Shown: positions 33,652 through 42,449 of the stretch, piece after piece
How the letters are laid out: each line of letters starts with the position of its first letter
Numbering within the stretch: position 1 is the stretch's first letter
From: Candidatus Woesearchaeota archaeon
GTDB taxonomy: Archaea; Nanobdellota; Nanobdellia; Woesearchaeales; ARS49
Length of the DNA stretch: 64,000 bases
Assembly (NCBI GenBank): GCA_019323015.1
Contig: JAHWHY010000007.1
Location: 1-64,000 of the forward strand
Direction of reading: 5' to 3'
Position numbers and translations under genes: made by a program
Notes under the pieces: model-generated
Database searches by the model: none
What the model was told of the DNA's origin: nothing
Seen by the model: the letters and a program-made list of their open reading frames with translations, nothing else

Positions 33652-34149
33652 AACAGTCACAAAGAAAATAACAATCATAATCACAACAATAACCAACTTA
33701 AGCATAATAGAACCAATACCTGTCACAAAAGCACCAAAACCAGCTTTCAAGGACTTCTTTAAGTTCTGCTTCTCAATATAAGATACAATAAAGGCTCCTA
33801 AGAAACCTCCAACAAGCATTCCAACAACAGAACCGATGATTGGGATTGGAACTCCTACGATTGCGCCTATAATCAATCCTGCAATAAAACCAAAAGTTGT
33901 CCAGTGAGACATCTTGAAAACTTTTGCACCTAACAAACCAAACACAAACTCTATTACTTCTGCTAAAATAGCAAGACCTAACAGAATACCCAGCATCTCA
34001 AATGAAAGAGTCCAGGACCAAGTAATGAGATTGTATAAGACTGCTCCTGCAAAAACAACAAAAGCACCTGGCAAACCAAGAGCTGCAAGAATCAATCCAA
34101 CTAAGAAAACAAGCGAGACAACAATTATTGCGACAATCTCTAGAATCAT
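33643..34149 (-). CDS. DUF456-family membrane protein
   Basis: 168 residues, five to six hydrophobic segments with Gly-rich repeats (LPGAFVVFAGAVLYN, GFIAGLIIGAIVGVPIP, GMLVGGFLGAFIVSY), as in DUF456 proteins. Function unknown. Its start overlaps the end of the upstream gene by 4 bases. Confidence 0.82.
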   Translation of the reverse strand: MILEIVAIIVVSLVFLVGLILAALGLPGAFVVFAGAVLYNLITWSWTLSFEMLGILLGLAILAEVIEFVFGLLGAKVFKMSHWTTFGFIAGLIIGAIVGVPIPIIGSVVGMLVGGFLGAFIVSYIEKQNLKKSLKAGFGAFVTGIGSIMLKLVIVVIMIVIFFVTVLS

Positions 34150-34871
34150 TTTCCAAATAATTTACCCAGAATATCCATTGTATAGAGCATTATTGCATGC
34201 GCCTGCTCACGGCTGGGCGTGAACAAATCCTTTTTCTGGTGAACAGAATGGACTCTCACCTGATTAATCAAGTGAATCTGGTTACTCAAGCCAGGATCAA
34301 GCTCAACATTATTCTCTTTTAATTTAGCTATCAAGTTTCCAAGGCCAATACCAGGAGATTTCTCCAGCAAATCATTACCAGTAGCCTCAAAATACTTCCT
34401 ATGCAGAGCAGTTTCCAATAATCTGCCGCATAAAACAACAGTGCTCCTGTAGCAGCCAGAATCATAACACTTCTGAAGTTCTGCTAAATCAGCCTCAACA
34501 TCTGCCTTTATATCAAAAGGAATCCTTATCTTTGCTTTCTTAGGCAGCTTAATCTTAGCAGCAAGCTCAGCAATGTGCTCAACAATCAACTTCAACTCAC
34601 TGACATCAGTTGTCAAGGCAAGTTTTTCTGAAAGAGCCTTGATCTGCTCAGCATCCTTGATATTCTCCGGCGGAACAGTACCAAGATTACCTGCATCACG
34701 CTCAATAAAACGAATCGCAGTATAAACAGCATTCCTGAAATAATCATCCTGGTTACGCTTAAAATCAGTAAGCATAGCATCTTTAGAAGGTTTTGTCAAA
34801 GCAACATTATTAGAGCGCAGATTATCCAATGCAACTGCAAGATCCTGAAGATTCCTTTTCAGAGATTCCAT
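34146..34871 (-). CDS. DUF4145/HEPN-like domain protein
   Basis: 241 residues from the ATG at 34871. A longer reading to 35411 would run antisense through the next lipoprotein gene and is not credible. An N-terminal helical half is followed by a C-terminal HEPN-like bundle (SGCYRSTVVLCGRLLETALH) with an R-x4-H motif (RVHSVH). HEPN proteins are often RNases. Translationally coupled to the DUF456 gene. Confidence 0.72.
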   Translation of the reverse strand: MESLKRNLQDLAVALDNLRSNNVALTKPSKDAMLTDFKRNQDDYFRNAVYTAIRFIERDAGNLGTVPPENIKDAEQIKALSEKLALTTDVSELKLIVEHIAELAAKIKLPKKAKIRIPFDIKADVEADLAELQKCYDSGCYRSTVVLCGRLLETALHRKYFEATGNDLLEKSPGIGLGNLIAKLKENNVELDPGLSNQIHLINQVRVHSVHQKKDLFTPSREQAHAIMLYTMDILGKLFGK

Positions 34872-34971
34872 AAGATTCCTGTTAAAGGCCAGATATAAAT
34901 ATTTATTGGTGATGCAAAGCACAATATTTATATAGACTATAATCAAAAACATACACAGGAGGGTGATAAAT

Positions 34972-35571
34972 ATGAAAAAAATACTAACAATCTTACTGGT
35001 ACTAGGCCTAGTTCTATTAGTTGCCTGCCAGCCAACAACAGAGAAAAAAGCAGAAGAACCAGACAAAGAAAAAGCACCAGTAGTAAAAAAAGAAACAGCG
35101 CCAGAACCTGCGCCAGAAGTAAAAGAAAAAGAAATGGAACCACCCAAACCATTCCCAAAACAAGGAATGAAAATTGAAACAGTGTGCGACATACTGCTTC
35201 CAGTAGAAAAATTCGCAGACATCTGCGGACTAAGCGCAGACCAAATAACAGTAATAGACAAATCAAGCGAGAAAACATGCTGGGTGTCATACACAGACCA
35301 AAACAACAAGAGATTCACAGCAGGATTTGAAGCAAGAGACTGGAATAATGCAGAAGAAGCTGACAGAGAATTCCAGAGAGGAATAAGCATGCGAAGAATG
35401 GAACCATCCACAGACGTAGGAGAGAAAAACTACTGCTACCAAGAAATCGAGAGAGAAAACATAGTCTGGCAGCACGGAAGGTTCCTGACACACATCGGAG
35501 CATCAACACAGCTCTGCACAAAAGAACAATTATTAAAACTAGCCCAAGAAATCGACGGAAAGCTAGAATAA
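34972..35571 (+). CDS. Predicted lipoprotein with Pro/Lys/Glu linker
   Basis: 199 residues from ATG at 34972, after GGAGGGTGATAAAT. Signal peptide and lipobox LLVAC, then a low-complexity charged linker (about residues 20-65, EKKAEEPDKEKAP type), then a Cys-containing globular domain with four to five Cys. Probably surface-exposed. Function unknown. Confidence 0.8.
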   Translation: MKKILTILLVLGLVLLVACQPTTEKKAEEPDKEKAPVVKKETAPEPAPEVKEKEMEPPKPFPKQGMKIETVCDILLPVEKFADICGLSADQITVIDKSSEKTCWVSYTDQNNKRFTAGFEARDWNNAEEADREFQRGISMRRMEPSTDVGEKNYCYQEIERENIVWQHGRFLTHIGASTQLCTKEQLLKLAQEIDGKLE

Positions 35572-35590
35572 ATTTATTTTTTTTCTTTTT

Positions 35591-36826
35591 TTATATAAAC
35601 GCACTTAATCTCTTCTGCTTGCCCAATTCTTTCAACAACACACTTTCTTTAAAAATAAAATCAATATCAACACCAAATTTCTTCTTGATAAGATTTCTTG
35701 CATAAGTTAACATAAGTTTCTTATCACTAAACCGAATAGGCCTGTTGCTTAATGTCTTTCTAGCAGCTTCCCTGGTTACCCAGACACCTAGAGGAATAGC
35801 ATATTCACCTGTGATGAATCTTAGCACTAAAACAGAAGCTTGTCTCTTTATTTTCTTCATTTTTTCAGCAAGAGCTAATCTCACAGTGTAATACCCGCCA
35901 ACACAATTCTCGGCATAATCCTTCCTGCCATAAAAACCCTCTGTATCTGTTGTGTAATCCAGCTTATTAGTTGGGTTCCAGCCAGCCATAGGCAGATAAG
36001 ACTCAAACAATTCATAAGACCAAAACTCTGAAAAGAATAATATCAGGTAGTAGTTTCCTAAGTATGAACCAAAGTAAGCTAAATAATCTGATTCTGGGTA
36101 TTGCCTTATCTCAGGCATCATGCTCTTGCTTAAAGTATCATCTGTAGCAGTAATGCTCCAACGAGTAGGAACCAGTTTTCTCCTATCTTTAAACCCTAAA
36201 GTGCCAACACTCAATAACTTACTCAAGAAATTCTCATCAAAACCCTTATTGTACAGGTAATTCAAGCCATCAACAGATTTCAAACCAGTATCAGAGACAA
36301 CCTGCTCAACCTTAGTATGAATCTTAGGATTAGAAGTTATTTCAATCTTCTTCAAGTCAGCATTAGGACCAGTAGGAGCCATATGCGCATCTGTATTCAA
36401 ACGAAAAACAGGCTTTTTCTTCAGATTAACCTCAACATCAACAGGCTTAGAAGCCATGCCAACCTCTTGAGTAATACCCAATAATCTGTCATTTCTTTCC
36501 TTGACATAAGCCTTGAACCTTGAGTTAATCAAAGAAGAACGCAAATCAACAATCTGAGGAATCTTAAACTCTTCCTTAGACCAATGCAAGGGAGCATCAT
36601 GAAGCCAGGCATCAGGCTTTTGCTCAGGAGGACTCAAGATACCCACATTAATATGCGGGTAACCAAAACGACCAACAAAAGGGGCAGGACTAGCACCAAA
36701 GAAATCCTCTTTATTCATTTTATCCTTAACTTTAAATAAAGCCTCTGACTTAGCCACAATAGGACAAAAAGTCCTACCACAATTAGCAGGATTCCTGCCC
36801 TTACACTTAATACAAGGCACCCTCAT
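35591..36826 (-). CDS. nreA: Nre-family DNA repair protein
   Basis: 411 residues from ATG at 36826. N-terminal Cys cluster CIKCKGRNPANCGRTFC, conserved core (FVGRFGYPHINVGI, DLRSSLINSR, NPKIHTKVEQ), and a C-terminal PCNA-interaction-like motif QKRLSAFI. Archaeal NreA acts in repair of DNA damage with PCNA. The minus-strand TATA ATTTAAATATT near 36853 supports this leaderless start. Confidence 0.9.
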   Translation of the reverse strand: MRVPCIKCKGRNPANCGRTFCPIVAKSEALFKVKDKMNKEDFFGASPAPFVGRFGYPHINVGILSPPEQKPDAWLHDAPLHWSKEEFKIPQIVDLRSSLINSRFKAYVKERNDRLLGITQEVGMASKPVDVEVNLKKKPVFRLNTDAHMAPTGPNADLKKIEITSNPKIHTKVEQVVSDTGLKSVDGLNYLYNKGFDENFLSKLLSVGTLGFKDRRKLVPTRWSITATDDTLSKSMMPEIRQYPESDYLAYFGSYLGNYYLILFFSEFWSYELFESYLPMAGWNPTNKLDYTTDTEGFYGRKDYAENCVGGYYTVRLALAEKMKKIKRQASVLVLRFITGEYAIPLGVWVTREAARKTLSNRPIRFSDKKLMLTYARNLIKKKFGVDIDFIFKESVLLKELGKQKRLSAFI

Positions 36827-36882
36827 TAACCTGGAGATGCTTACAAAATATTTAAATAATGTTGTGATACAATATCTATAAA

Positions 36883-37788
36883 ATGGAAGTTCCAAAAAAA
36901 CTCCTAACGCACATTGAGCTTAAACTAAACTGCAAAATAAAATCATGCAAAGAACTCGGCAGCGGTGCGCACAATCTGAATTATCTTCTAGAAACAGACA
37001 AAGGGAAATTTGTGCTGAGGATTTATGCTAATCTGCAGTTTGACAATTGTGAAAAAGAGTATGCCATACTTAAAAAACTTGATGGGCAGTTTGCGCCCAA
37101 AGCACTCTTGTCAGATACCTCTAAAAAGTTCATAGAGTATAATTACATGATTCAAGAATTTATAGAAGGACAACCAATAAAAGAATTATCAGATGATCTC
37201 CTTGTTAAGATTGCGAATTTGATGAAAAAAGTTCATACAATCACAGACGAATCAAAAGACAGGCCGCCAAAAATAATAAGTGACTGGTGCAAAAAAAATA
37301 TATTAGAAACAAGCAAAAAAAGAGGCGAAGAATTTCATATTTCTGCGGTTGGATTGTATAATCAAATCAAAGAAAAAGTAGATAACATCAAGCCACTTCT
37401 TGAGAAATACCAGAGAACGCATCTAATCCATGATGATCCAGTCTTTGAAAACTTTCTTGTGCAGAATAAGGGCCTTGTTTTGATAGACTGGGAATTAGCA
37501 ACTTACAACTATTTTTTCCTTGATCTTGGGACATTCATAGCAGAAAACCACATCACAAAAGAACAAGAAGACAAATTCTTGATAGCGTATGGATTTGGGC
37601 AGACAGATGAAGAAAGACAGATAATCCAAATCTCAAAAGCATACAGAATATTAGCTATAATCAGCTGGCTAATTGAAAGAATATGTTTGATTAAAGAAGG
37701 GGAGCAAAAGCATGTTGGTATAGATATAGAAAAATATGAGACACAGATGAAAAAAGAGATAAAGTATCTCAAGGAATTACTAAAATGA
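36883..37788 (+). CDS. Aminoglycoside/choline kinase-like phosphotransferase
   Basis: 301 residues with the APH-fold: nucleotide loop GSGAHNLNYLL, catalytic loop THLIHDDPVFENFLV (Brenner-type motif with HDD in place of HGD) and metal-binding LIDWELA. Substrate unknown; small alcohol or amine kinase. Overlaps the next gene by 4 bases. Confidence 0.85.
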   Translation: MEVPKKLLTHIELKLNCKIKSCKELGSGAHNLNYLLETDKGKFVLRIYANLQFDNCEKEYAILKKLDGQFAPKALLSDTSKKFIEYNYMIQEFIEGQPIKELSDDLLVKIANLMKKVHTITDESKDRPPKIISDWCKKNILETSKKRGEEFHISAVGLYNQIKEKVDNIKPLLEKYQRTHLIHDDPVFENFLVQNKGLVLIDWELATYNYFFLDLGTFIAENHITKEQEDKFLIAYGFGQTDEERQIIQISKAYRILAIISWLIERICLIKEGEQKHVGIDIEKYETQMKKEIKYLKELLK

Positions 37789-38423
37789 AAGTAATATCAC
37801 TATTAAGCGGAGGAATAGATTCTGCAGTAAGCAGCTATCTAATGCTCAAGAAAGGAGCAGATGTAGTATTTGTGCACTTCCACAACCAAACTTTGCAGAA
37901 AAAATATGTAGAGAACAAAGTAGTAAAGACAGCAAAGATACTATCTAATTTTACAAAGAAAAAAACACAACTATACCTAGTACCATTCAAGCAATTACAG
38001 CAAGAAATCATCAAAGCAGTACCTGCAAGATACAGAATGATTGTTTATCGCAGAGTAATGTTCAAGATAGCAGAAGAAATACTAAAAAAAGAGAAAGCAA
38101 AAGGCCTTGTGACAGGAGACAGCCTAGGACAAGTGGCTTCACAGACGCTGGATAATCTGCAAGTATTGTATGATGCTGCAAAAAAACCAGTATTAACACC
38201 ACTATTAGGCATGGACAAAGTAGACATAATCAACATAGCAAAAGAAATCAAGACATTTGAGACATCAATACTGCCTTATTCTGACTGCTGCTCATTCCTG
38301 ATAGCAAAACATCCTGAAACAAAAGCAAAACTAGAAAAAATAAAAGAGATGGAAAGCAAACTAGATCTTCAAAAGTTAATTAAAGAAACTTTAGAGAAGG
38401 CAAAAATCATTCCTCTTCCTTGA
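37785..38423 (+). CDS. ThiI-like PP-loop enzyme lacking THUMP domain
   Basis: 212 residues. The PP-loop LLSGGIDSAVSSYL and the conserved TGDSLGQVASQTLDNL are characteristic of the C-terminal AANH domain of ThiI (tRNA s4U8 synthesis). The N-terminal NFLD and THUMP domains are absent, so tRNA binding would need a partner. Confidence 0.87.
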   Translation: MKVISLLSGGIDSAVSSYLMLKKGADVVFVHFHNQTLQKKYVENKVVKTAKILSNFTKKKTQLYLVPFKQLQQEIIKAVPARYRMIVYRRVMFKIAEEILKKEKAKGLVTGDSLGQVASQTLDNLQVLYDAAKKPVLTPLLGMDKVDIINIAKEIKTFETSILPYSDCCSFLIAKHPETKAKLEKIKEMESKLDLQKLIKETLEKAKIIPLP

Positions 38424-38541
38424 ATTCTGGCTCAGCACTATGATGTTTCTTGAACTGAGAGCATTGTTTCTTTAATTCCCAATAATACCAGCATTTTTTT
38501 CCAAAACTCTTGCTGTTAACACAGCCATCGCACAAAGCCAT
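38407..38541 (-). CDS. Small Cys-containing protein, zinc-ribbon-like
   Basis: 44 residues. Starts MALCDGCVNSKSFGKKCWYY, with four Cys (C-x2-C, then single Cys about 10 and 19 residues on) that could hold one zinc. Its 3' end overlaps the ThiI-like gene. Codon use and the ATG support a real gene. Confidence 0.65.
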   Translation of the reverse strand: MALCDGCVNSKSFGKKCWYYWELKKQCSQFKKHHSAEPEFKEEE

Positions 38542-38594
38542 AACAAAAAAGAAATTAAGGAAGATTTAAAAACCTTTTGCCTTTTCATTTAAAT

Positions 38595-39626
38595 ATGCTC
38601 AATGAGAAAGAAATACAACAAATAAAGGATGAACTAGATACCTGCAAGAGGCCATTATTCTTCTTCCACGATGACCAAGACGGGCTTGCAAGCTTTCTAT
38701 TATTCTACAGATATGTAAAAGAAGGAAAAGGACAGGTGCTAAAAGCAAAACCAAACCTTACAGAACTGCATGCAAAAAAAGTAGAAGATTACGGAGCGGA
38801 CAAGGTATTTGTGCTGGACATAGCAATGGTTGACCAGGAATTCATAGACCAAGCAGGTGTTCCTGTAATATGGATAGACCATCACCCTGTAGTCCAGAGA
38901 GACAATGTAAAATACTTTAATCCAAGAACAAAAGATGAGAACCTGAATATTCCAGTAGCATACCTATGCTACCAAGTTGTACAGCAAGACCTATGGATTG
39001 CGATGGTAGGATGCTTAGGAGACTGGTACGTGCCTGATTTTATAGATGAGTTCAGGAAAAAATACCCGGACTTATTGCCAGAGAAGTACAAAACAGCCAG
39101 AGAAATACTATTTGAGACAAAAATGAGCATCTTAAACAAAGTTTTCTCATTTAATCTTAAAGGAAACACATCAGATGTGCTAAAATGCATAAAAGTAATG
39201 ACAAGAATAGACTCTCCAAATGAAATACTAGAGCAAAGCACGCCAAAAGGAAAACTCATCTACAAAAAATACCAAAAAATAAACAAGGCATATGAAGAAC
39301 TCAAAGAAACAGTGCTAAAACAAAAACAGCAAAAAGGCAAAGTGATGCTTTTCAAATACACAGATGACAAGCTAAGCCTCACAAAAGACCTTGCAAATGA
39401 GTTATTGTATATGTTTCCAGACAGAGTTATAGTATTAGGAAGAGAAAAATCAGGAGAACTCAGGTGCAGCATAAGAGCAATGAAAATAGACCTCAAACCA
39501 GTAGTGGAAAAAGCATTAATGGATGTAAATGGCTATGGCGGAGGGCACGAACATGCCTGCGGAGCAGCAATAAAACTACAAGACATAGACAAGTTTATTT
39601 CTAACATAGAAAAACAAGTATCGTAA
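38595..39626 (+). CDS. DHH-family phosphoesterase
   Basis: 343 residues from ATG at 38595 (TATA GATTTAAAAA near 38563, leaderless). Motifs FFHDDQDGLASF, VLDIAM, WIDHHPV and the DHHA1-type end GYGGGHEHACGAAI. Related to RecJ-like and nano-RNase phosphoesterases; substrate may be ssDNA ends or short oligonucleotides. Confidence 0.88.
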   Translation: MLNEKEIQQIKDELDTCKRPLFFFHDDQDGLASFLLFYRYVKEGKGQVLKAKPNLTELHAKKVEDYGADKVFVLDIAMVDQEFIDQAGVPVIWIDHHPVVQRDNVKYFNPRTKDENLNIPVAYLCYQVVQQDLWIAMVGCLGDWYVPDFIDEFRKKYPDLLPEKYKTAREILFETKMSILNKVFSFNLKGNTSDVLKCIKVMTRIDSPNEILEQSTPKGKLIYKKYQKINKAYEELKETVLKQKQQKGKVMLFKYTDDKLSLTKDLANELLYMFPDRVIVLGREKSGELRCSIRAMKIDLKPVVEKALMDVNGYGGGHEHACGAAIKLQDIDKFISNIEKQVS

Positions 39627-39682
39627 GATTTACAGGAAATCTTCAGAAAAGCATATAAAGACCAATTCACAGCAAACAATTT

Positions 39683-40534
39683 ATGAAAAAAGCAATCATC
39701 TTAATGCTACTACTATTAACAGGATGCGGAATAACAGGATTAAACATAGCTGAACTGATTCCACAAGAACCACAAATAAAACACTGCAGCCCGAATATCA
39801 CAATAGCATCATTCAATATCAGAAAATTCTCAGACAACAGCAGAACAGATGAAGAAATAAAACAAATAGCAGCTGTTTTATCTGAATTTGACTTAATTGC
39901 AGTGCAGGAAGTGCTAGGAAATCCTATAATTCTCAATAGAACAATACAAATGCTTCCAGGATATAATTACATAGTTAGTGAGGAAGTAGGAAATATGCAG
40001 AAAGAGAGGTATGCATTTATCTTTAATGAAAAAATAAAAGTGATTTCAGAAGGCAAGACATATTATGATAAATACGACAAGTTCATCCGCGAGCCATACT
40101 ATGCAAGCTTTAAGTCAGGAGGATTTGACTTTACAATATTAACAGTACACATCCTTTACGGAGACTCTGCAAAAGACAGAACAGGAGAGATGAAACAAAT
40201 AGCAAGCGTTTATGAATATTACCAAGAAAAAGATGATTCTGAAAATGACTTGATATTAACAGGAGACTTTAACACACAACCAACACACTATAATTTTGAC
40301 TACATCAAAGAAATACCAGGAATAACACTGGCAATACAAGAAGGAAAAAGCACAATAGGAAAAACAGGAAACCTTTATGACAACATCATCTTTGATTCAA
40401 ACACAGAAGAATACACTGGATTAAGCAGAATACACTATTTTGACACAGGAATGGACATGGACGCGGCAAAACAAGCTATTTCTGACCACAGGCCAGTATA
40501 TGCAGTATTCTGCACTGGAATGGATGATGACTAG
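39683..40534 (+). CDS. Secreted DNase I-like endonuclease/exonuclease/phosphatase lipoprotein
   Basis: 283 residues. Lipobox LLTGC within the first 15 residues, then the EEP fold: ASFNIRKFS, LIAVQEV, LTVHI, LTGDFNTQPTH and SDHRPVYA, covering all catalytic positions. Likely a surface nuclease, for example for scavenging nucleotides from external DNA. Confidence 0.88.
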   Translation: MKKAIILMLLLLTGCGITGLNIAELIPQEPQIKHCSPNITIASFNIRKFSDNSRTDEEIKQIAAVLSEFDLIAVQEVLGNPIILNRTIQMLPGYNYIVSEEVGNMQKERYAFIFNEKIKVISEGKTYYDKYDKFIREPYYASFKSGGFDFTILTVHILYGDSAKDRTGEMKQIASVYEYYQEKDDSENDLILTGDFNTQPTHYNFDYIKEIPGITLAIQEGKSTIGKTGNLYDNIIFDSNTEEYTGLSRIHYFDTGMDMDAAKQAISDHRPVYAVFCTGMDDD

Positions 40535-40579
40535 AGATTAGAAATCTTTTTAAAGACACTCACAATTATTCTCGATAAC

Positions 40580-40671
40580 GCGCCGATGGTCTAATGGCAT
40601 GACTGCGGCCTTCCATATGTTCTTCAACATGAAGGGAGCCGCCTATCTGGGTTCGAATCCCAGTCGGCGCA
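40580..40671 (+). tRNA. tRNA-Gly (anticodon TCC) with a 21-nt intron
   Basis: Acceptor GCGCCGA/TCGGCGC and T arm CTGGG-TTCGAAT-CCCAG. Anticodon stem GCGGC/GCCGC with loop C-T-T-C-C-A and then an intron at the canonical 37/38 site (40616-40636), which folds as ATGTT-CTTC-AACAT to give a bulge-helix-bulge. CCA is not encoded; discriminator A. Confidence 0.93.
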
Positions 40672-40680
40672 TACAAACAA

Positions 40681-41349
40681 ATGGCAAAAAAACCAGCAAT
40701 TCTTGTAATAGGGGCGCACAGTGACGACCCTACATTTGGGGCAGGGGGAACTATCGCAAAATATGCCCTTGAAGAAAAGAAAATCAAGACAATCATTTTC
40801 TCATACGGAGAACTAAGCCCGCCACACCTAAAGCCAGAAATAGTCAGAGAAAAAAGAAAAAAAGAAGCAGAACAGGCAGACAAGATATTAGGGGGAAAAG
40901 GAGTAATGTTCTTTGACTGCAAAGAAGGAAGATTCCCTCAAGGAATAAAAGACCTGAAAATCAAATCCAAACTCAAAAAAATAATACAAAAAGAAAAACC
41001 AGAAAAAATATTCACTCACGGAGCAAATGACGCACACCCAGACCACTTAGCAATACACCACCTGATAAAAGAAATGATACACAAAAAAGAGATAACCTGC
41101 CCTGTATACTCATTTGACATCTGGAGCTTGTTCAGATTCAGAAAAAGAATGGTGCCAAGACTTGTCGTGAACATAACAACAACATTCCACACAAAAATAA
41201 AGGCCACAGATGTGCACAAAAGCCAGACCTGCCTGCCCGCAACACAATTCCTCATATTTCCAATAACATGGATGATATACTTCAAAGCAGTAATCAATGG
41301 ATGGAACAACAACTGCAAATACGCTGAAGTCTTTGACAAGATAGAATGA
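40681..41349 (+). CDS. PIG-L/LmbE-type N-acetylglucosaminyl deacetylase family protein
   Basis: 222 residues. Metal motif GAHSDDPTFGAGGT (a variant of AHPDD) and HGANDAHPDHLAIHHL. The family removes N-acetyl groups from GlcNAc-containing lipids or cofactors. Overlaps a glycosyltransferase gene by 4 bases, so a role in surface glycan or glycolipid synthesis is likely. Confidence 0.88.
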   Translation: MAKKPAILVIGAHSDDPTFGAGGTIAKYALEEKKIKTIIFSYGELSPPHLKPEIVREKRKKEAEQADKILGGKGVMFFDCKEGRFPQGIKDLKIKSKLKKIIQKEKPEKIFTHGANDAHPDHLAIHHLIKEMIHKKEITCPVYSFDIWSLFRFRKRMVPRLVVNITTTFHTKIKATDVHKSQTCLPATQFLIFPITWMIYFKAVINGWNNNCKYAEVFDKIE

Positions 41350-42449
41350 AAAAACTGCTGATAACAACAGACTGCTTCTTACCAAGATGGGACGGCATAG
41401 CCAGATTCTTATCAGAACTACTGCCCAGCTTAACAAAACAATACACAGTAACAGTCATAGCACCAAAATTCCCAGGAAAACTAAAGAGATTCAAAGGAAC
41501 CAAGATAATCAGGCTGCCATTAATACCAATCAAATTCGGAGACATCTATTTTGCACACATTAATAAAAAACTAATCAAAAAAGAAGCGGCAAAAGCAGAC
41601 ATAATCTTTAACCAAACAATAGGACCAATAGGAATGACTGCAATAAAAGCAGCACACAAGCAGAAAAAACCACTGCTAAGCTATGTACACAACATAGAAT
41701 GGGATTTAAGCTCAAAAGCAGTAAGCCACTTCCAGAAAACAGTGCGACACATAGTGCACAGGATAGCAATAAAACACTACAACAAATGCAGCCTGTTAAT
41801 AGTGCCATCAGATAAAGTAGGAGGCATATTATCTGCAAATAAGATAAAAACAAACAAAATAACAATACCAATAGGAGTAGACGCAAACAAATTCAAGCCA
41901 GCAAAATCAAAAAAACAAGCAAAACAAAAAATAAAACTAAACCCAAAAGACATAATAATAGGATTCTCAGGCAGGATAGGGAGAGAGAAAGACATGCCAA
42001 CACTAATACAGGCATTCAACAAACTAAAACAAGAAAACCTCCAACTATTAATAGTAGGCACAGGAATAAAAATACAGACAGGAAAAAACACAATACAAAC
42101 AGGAGCAACAAACAATGTAATAAAATACTTACAAGCAATGGACATCTTTGCACACGCCTCATTAACAGAAACAAACTCATTATCCACAATGGAAGCAATG
42201 AGCTGCGAACTGCCAGTAGTCGTGACACCAACCGGCTCAATAGCAGACTATGTCAAGACAGGAAAAAACGGGCTATTGTTTCCTATGCACAGCACAAAAG
42301 CAATGCAAAAACAACTTCAGAAACTAGTTGACAGCAAGAAACTAAGAGAAAAGCTAGGAAAAGAGGCAAGAAAAACCATAATCAAAGAACATAGCTGGAA
42401 AACAACTGAAAAAAACGTCCTAAAAACACTCAAAGAATTCAAGCTTTAG
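41346..42449 (+). CDS. Glycosyltransferase family 4 (GT-B)
   Basis: 367 residues. N-terminal LITTDCFLPRWDGIARFL, C-terminal GFSGRIGREKDMPTLIQAF and the sugar-nucleotide motif ETNSLSTMEAMSCELPVV. Acts with the deacetylase upstream. Convergent 11-base overlap with smc. Confidence 0.93.
   Translation: MKKLLITTDCFLPRWDGIARFLSELLPSLTKQYTVTVIAPKFPGKLKRFKGTKIIRLPLIPIKFGDIYFAHINKKLIKKEAAKADIIFNQTIGPIGMTAIKAAHKQKKPLLSYVHNIEWDLSSKAVSHFQKTVRHIVHRIAIKHYNKCSLLIVPSDKVGGILSANKIKTNKITIPIGVDANKFKPAKSKKQAKQKIKLNPKDIIIGFSGRIGREKDMPTLIQAFNKLKQENLQLLIVGTGIKIQTGKNTIQTGATNNVIKYLQAMDIFAHASLTETNSLSTMEAMSCELPVVVTPTGSIADYVKTGKNGLLFPMHSTKAMQKQLQKLVDSKKLREKLGKEARKTIIKEHSWKTTEKNVLKTLKEFKL

Noticed and set aside
34872..35411. 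N-terminal extension of the DUF4145-like gene to 421 residues
   Set aside because: The extension is antisense to a clear lipoprotein gene with its own ribosome site and signal peptide, so the ATG at 34871 is the start.
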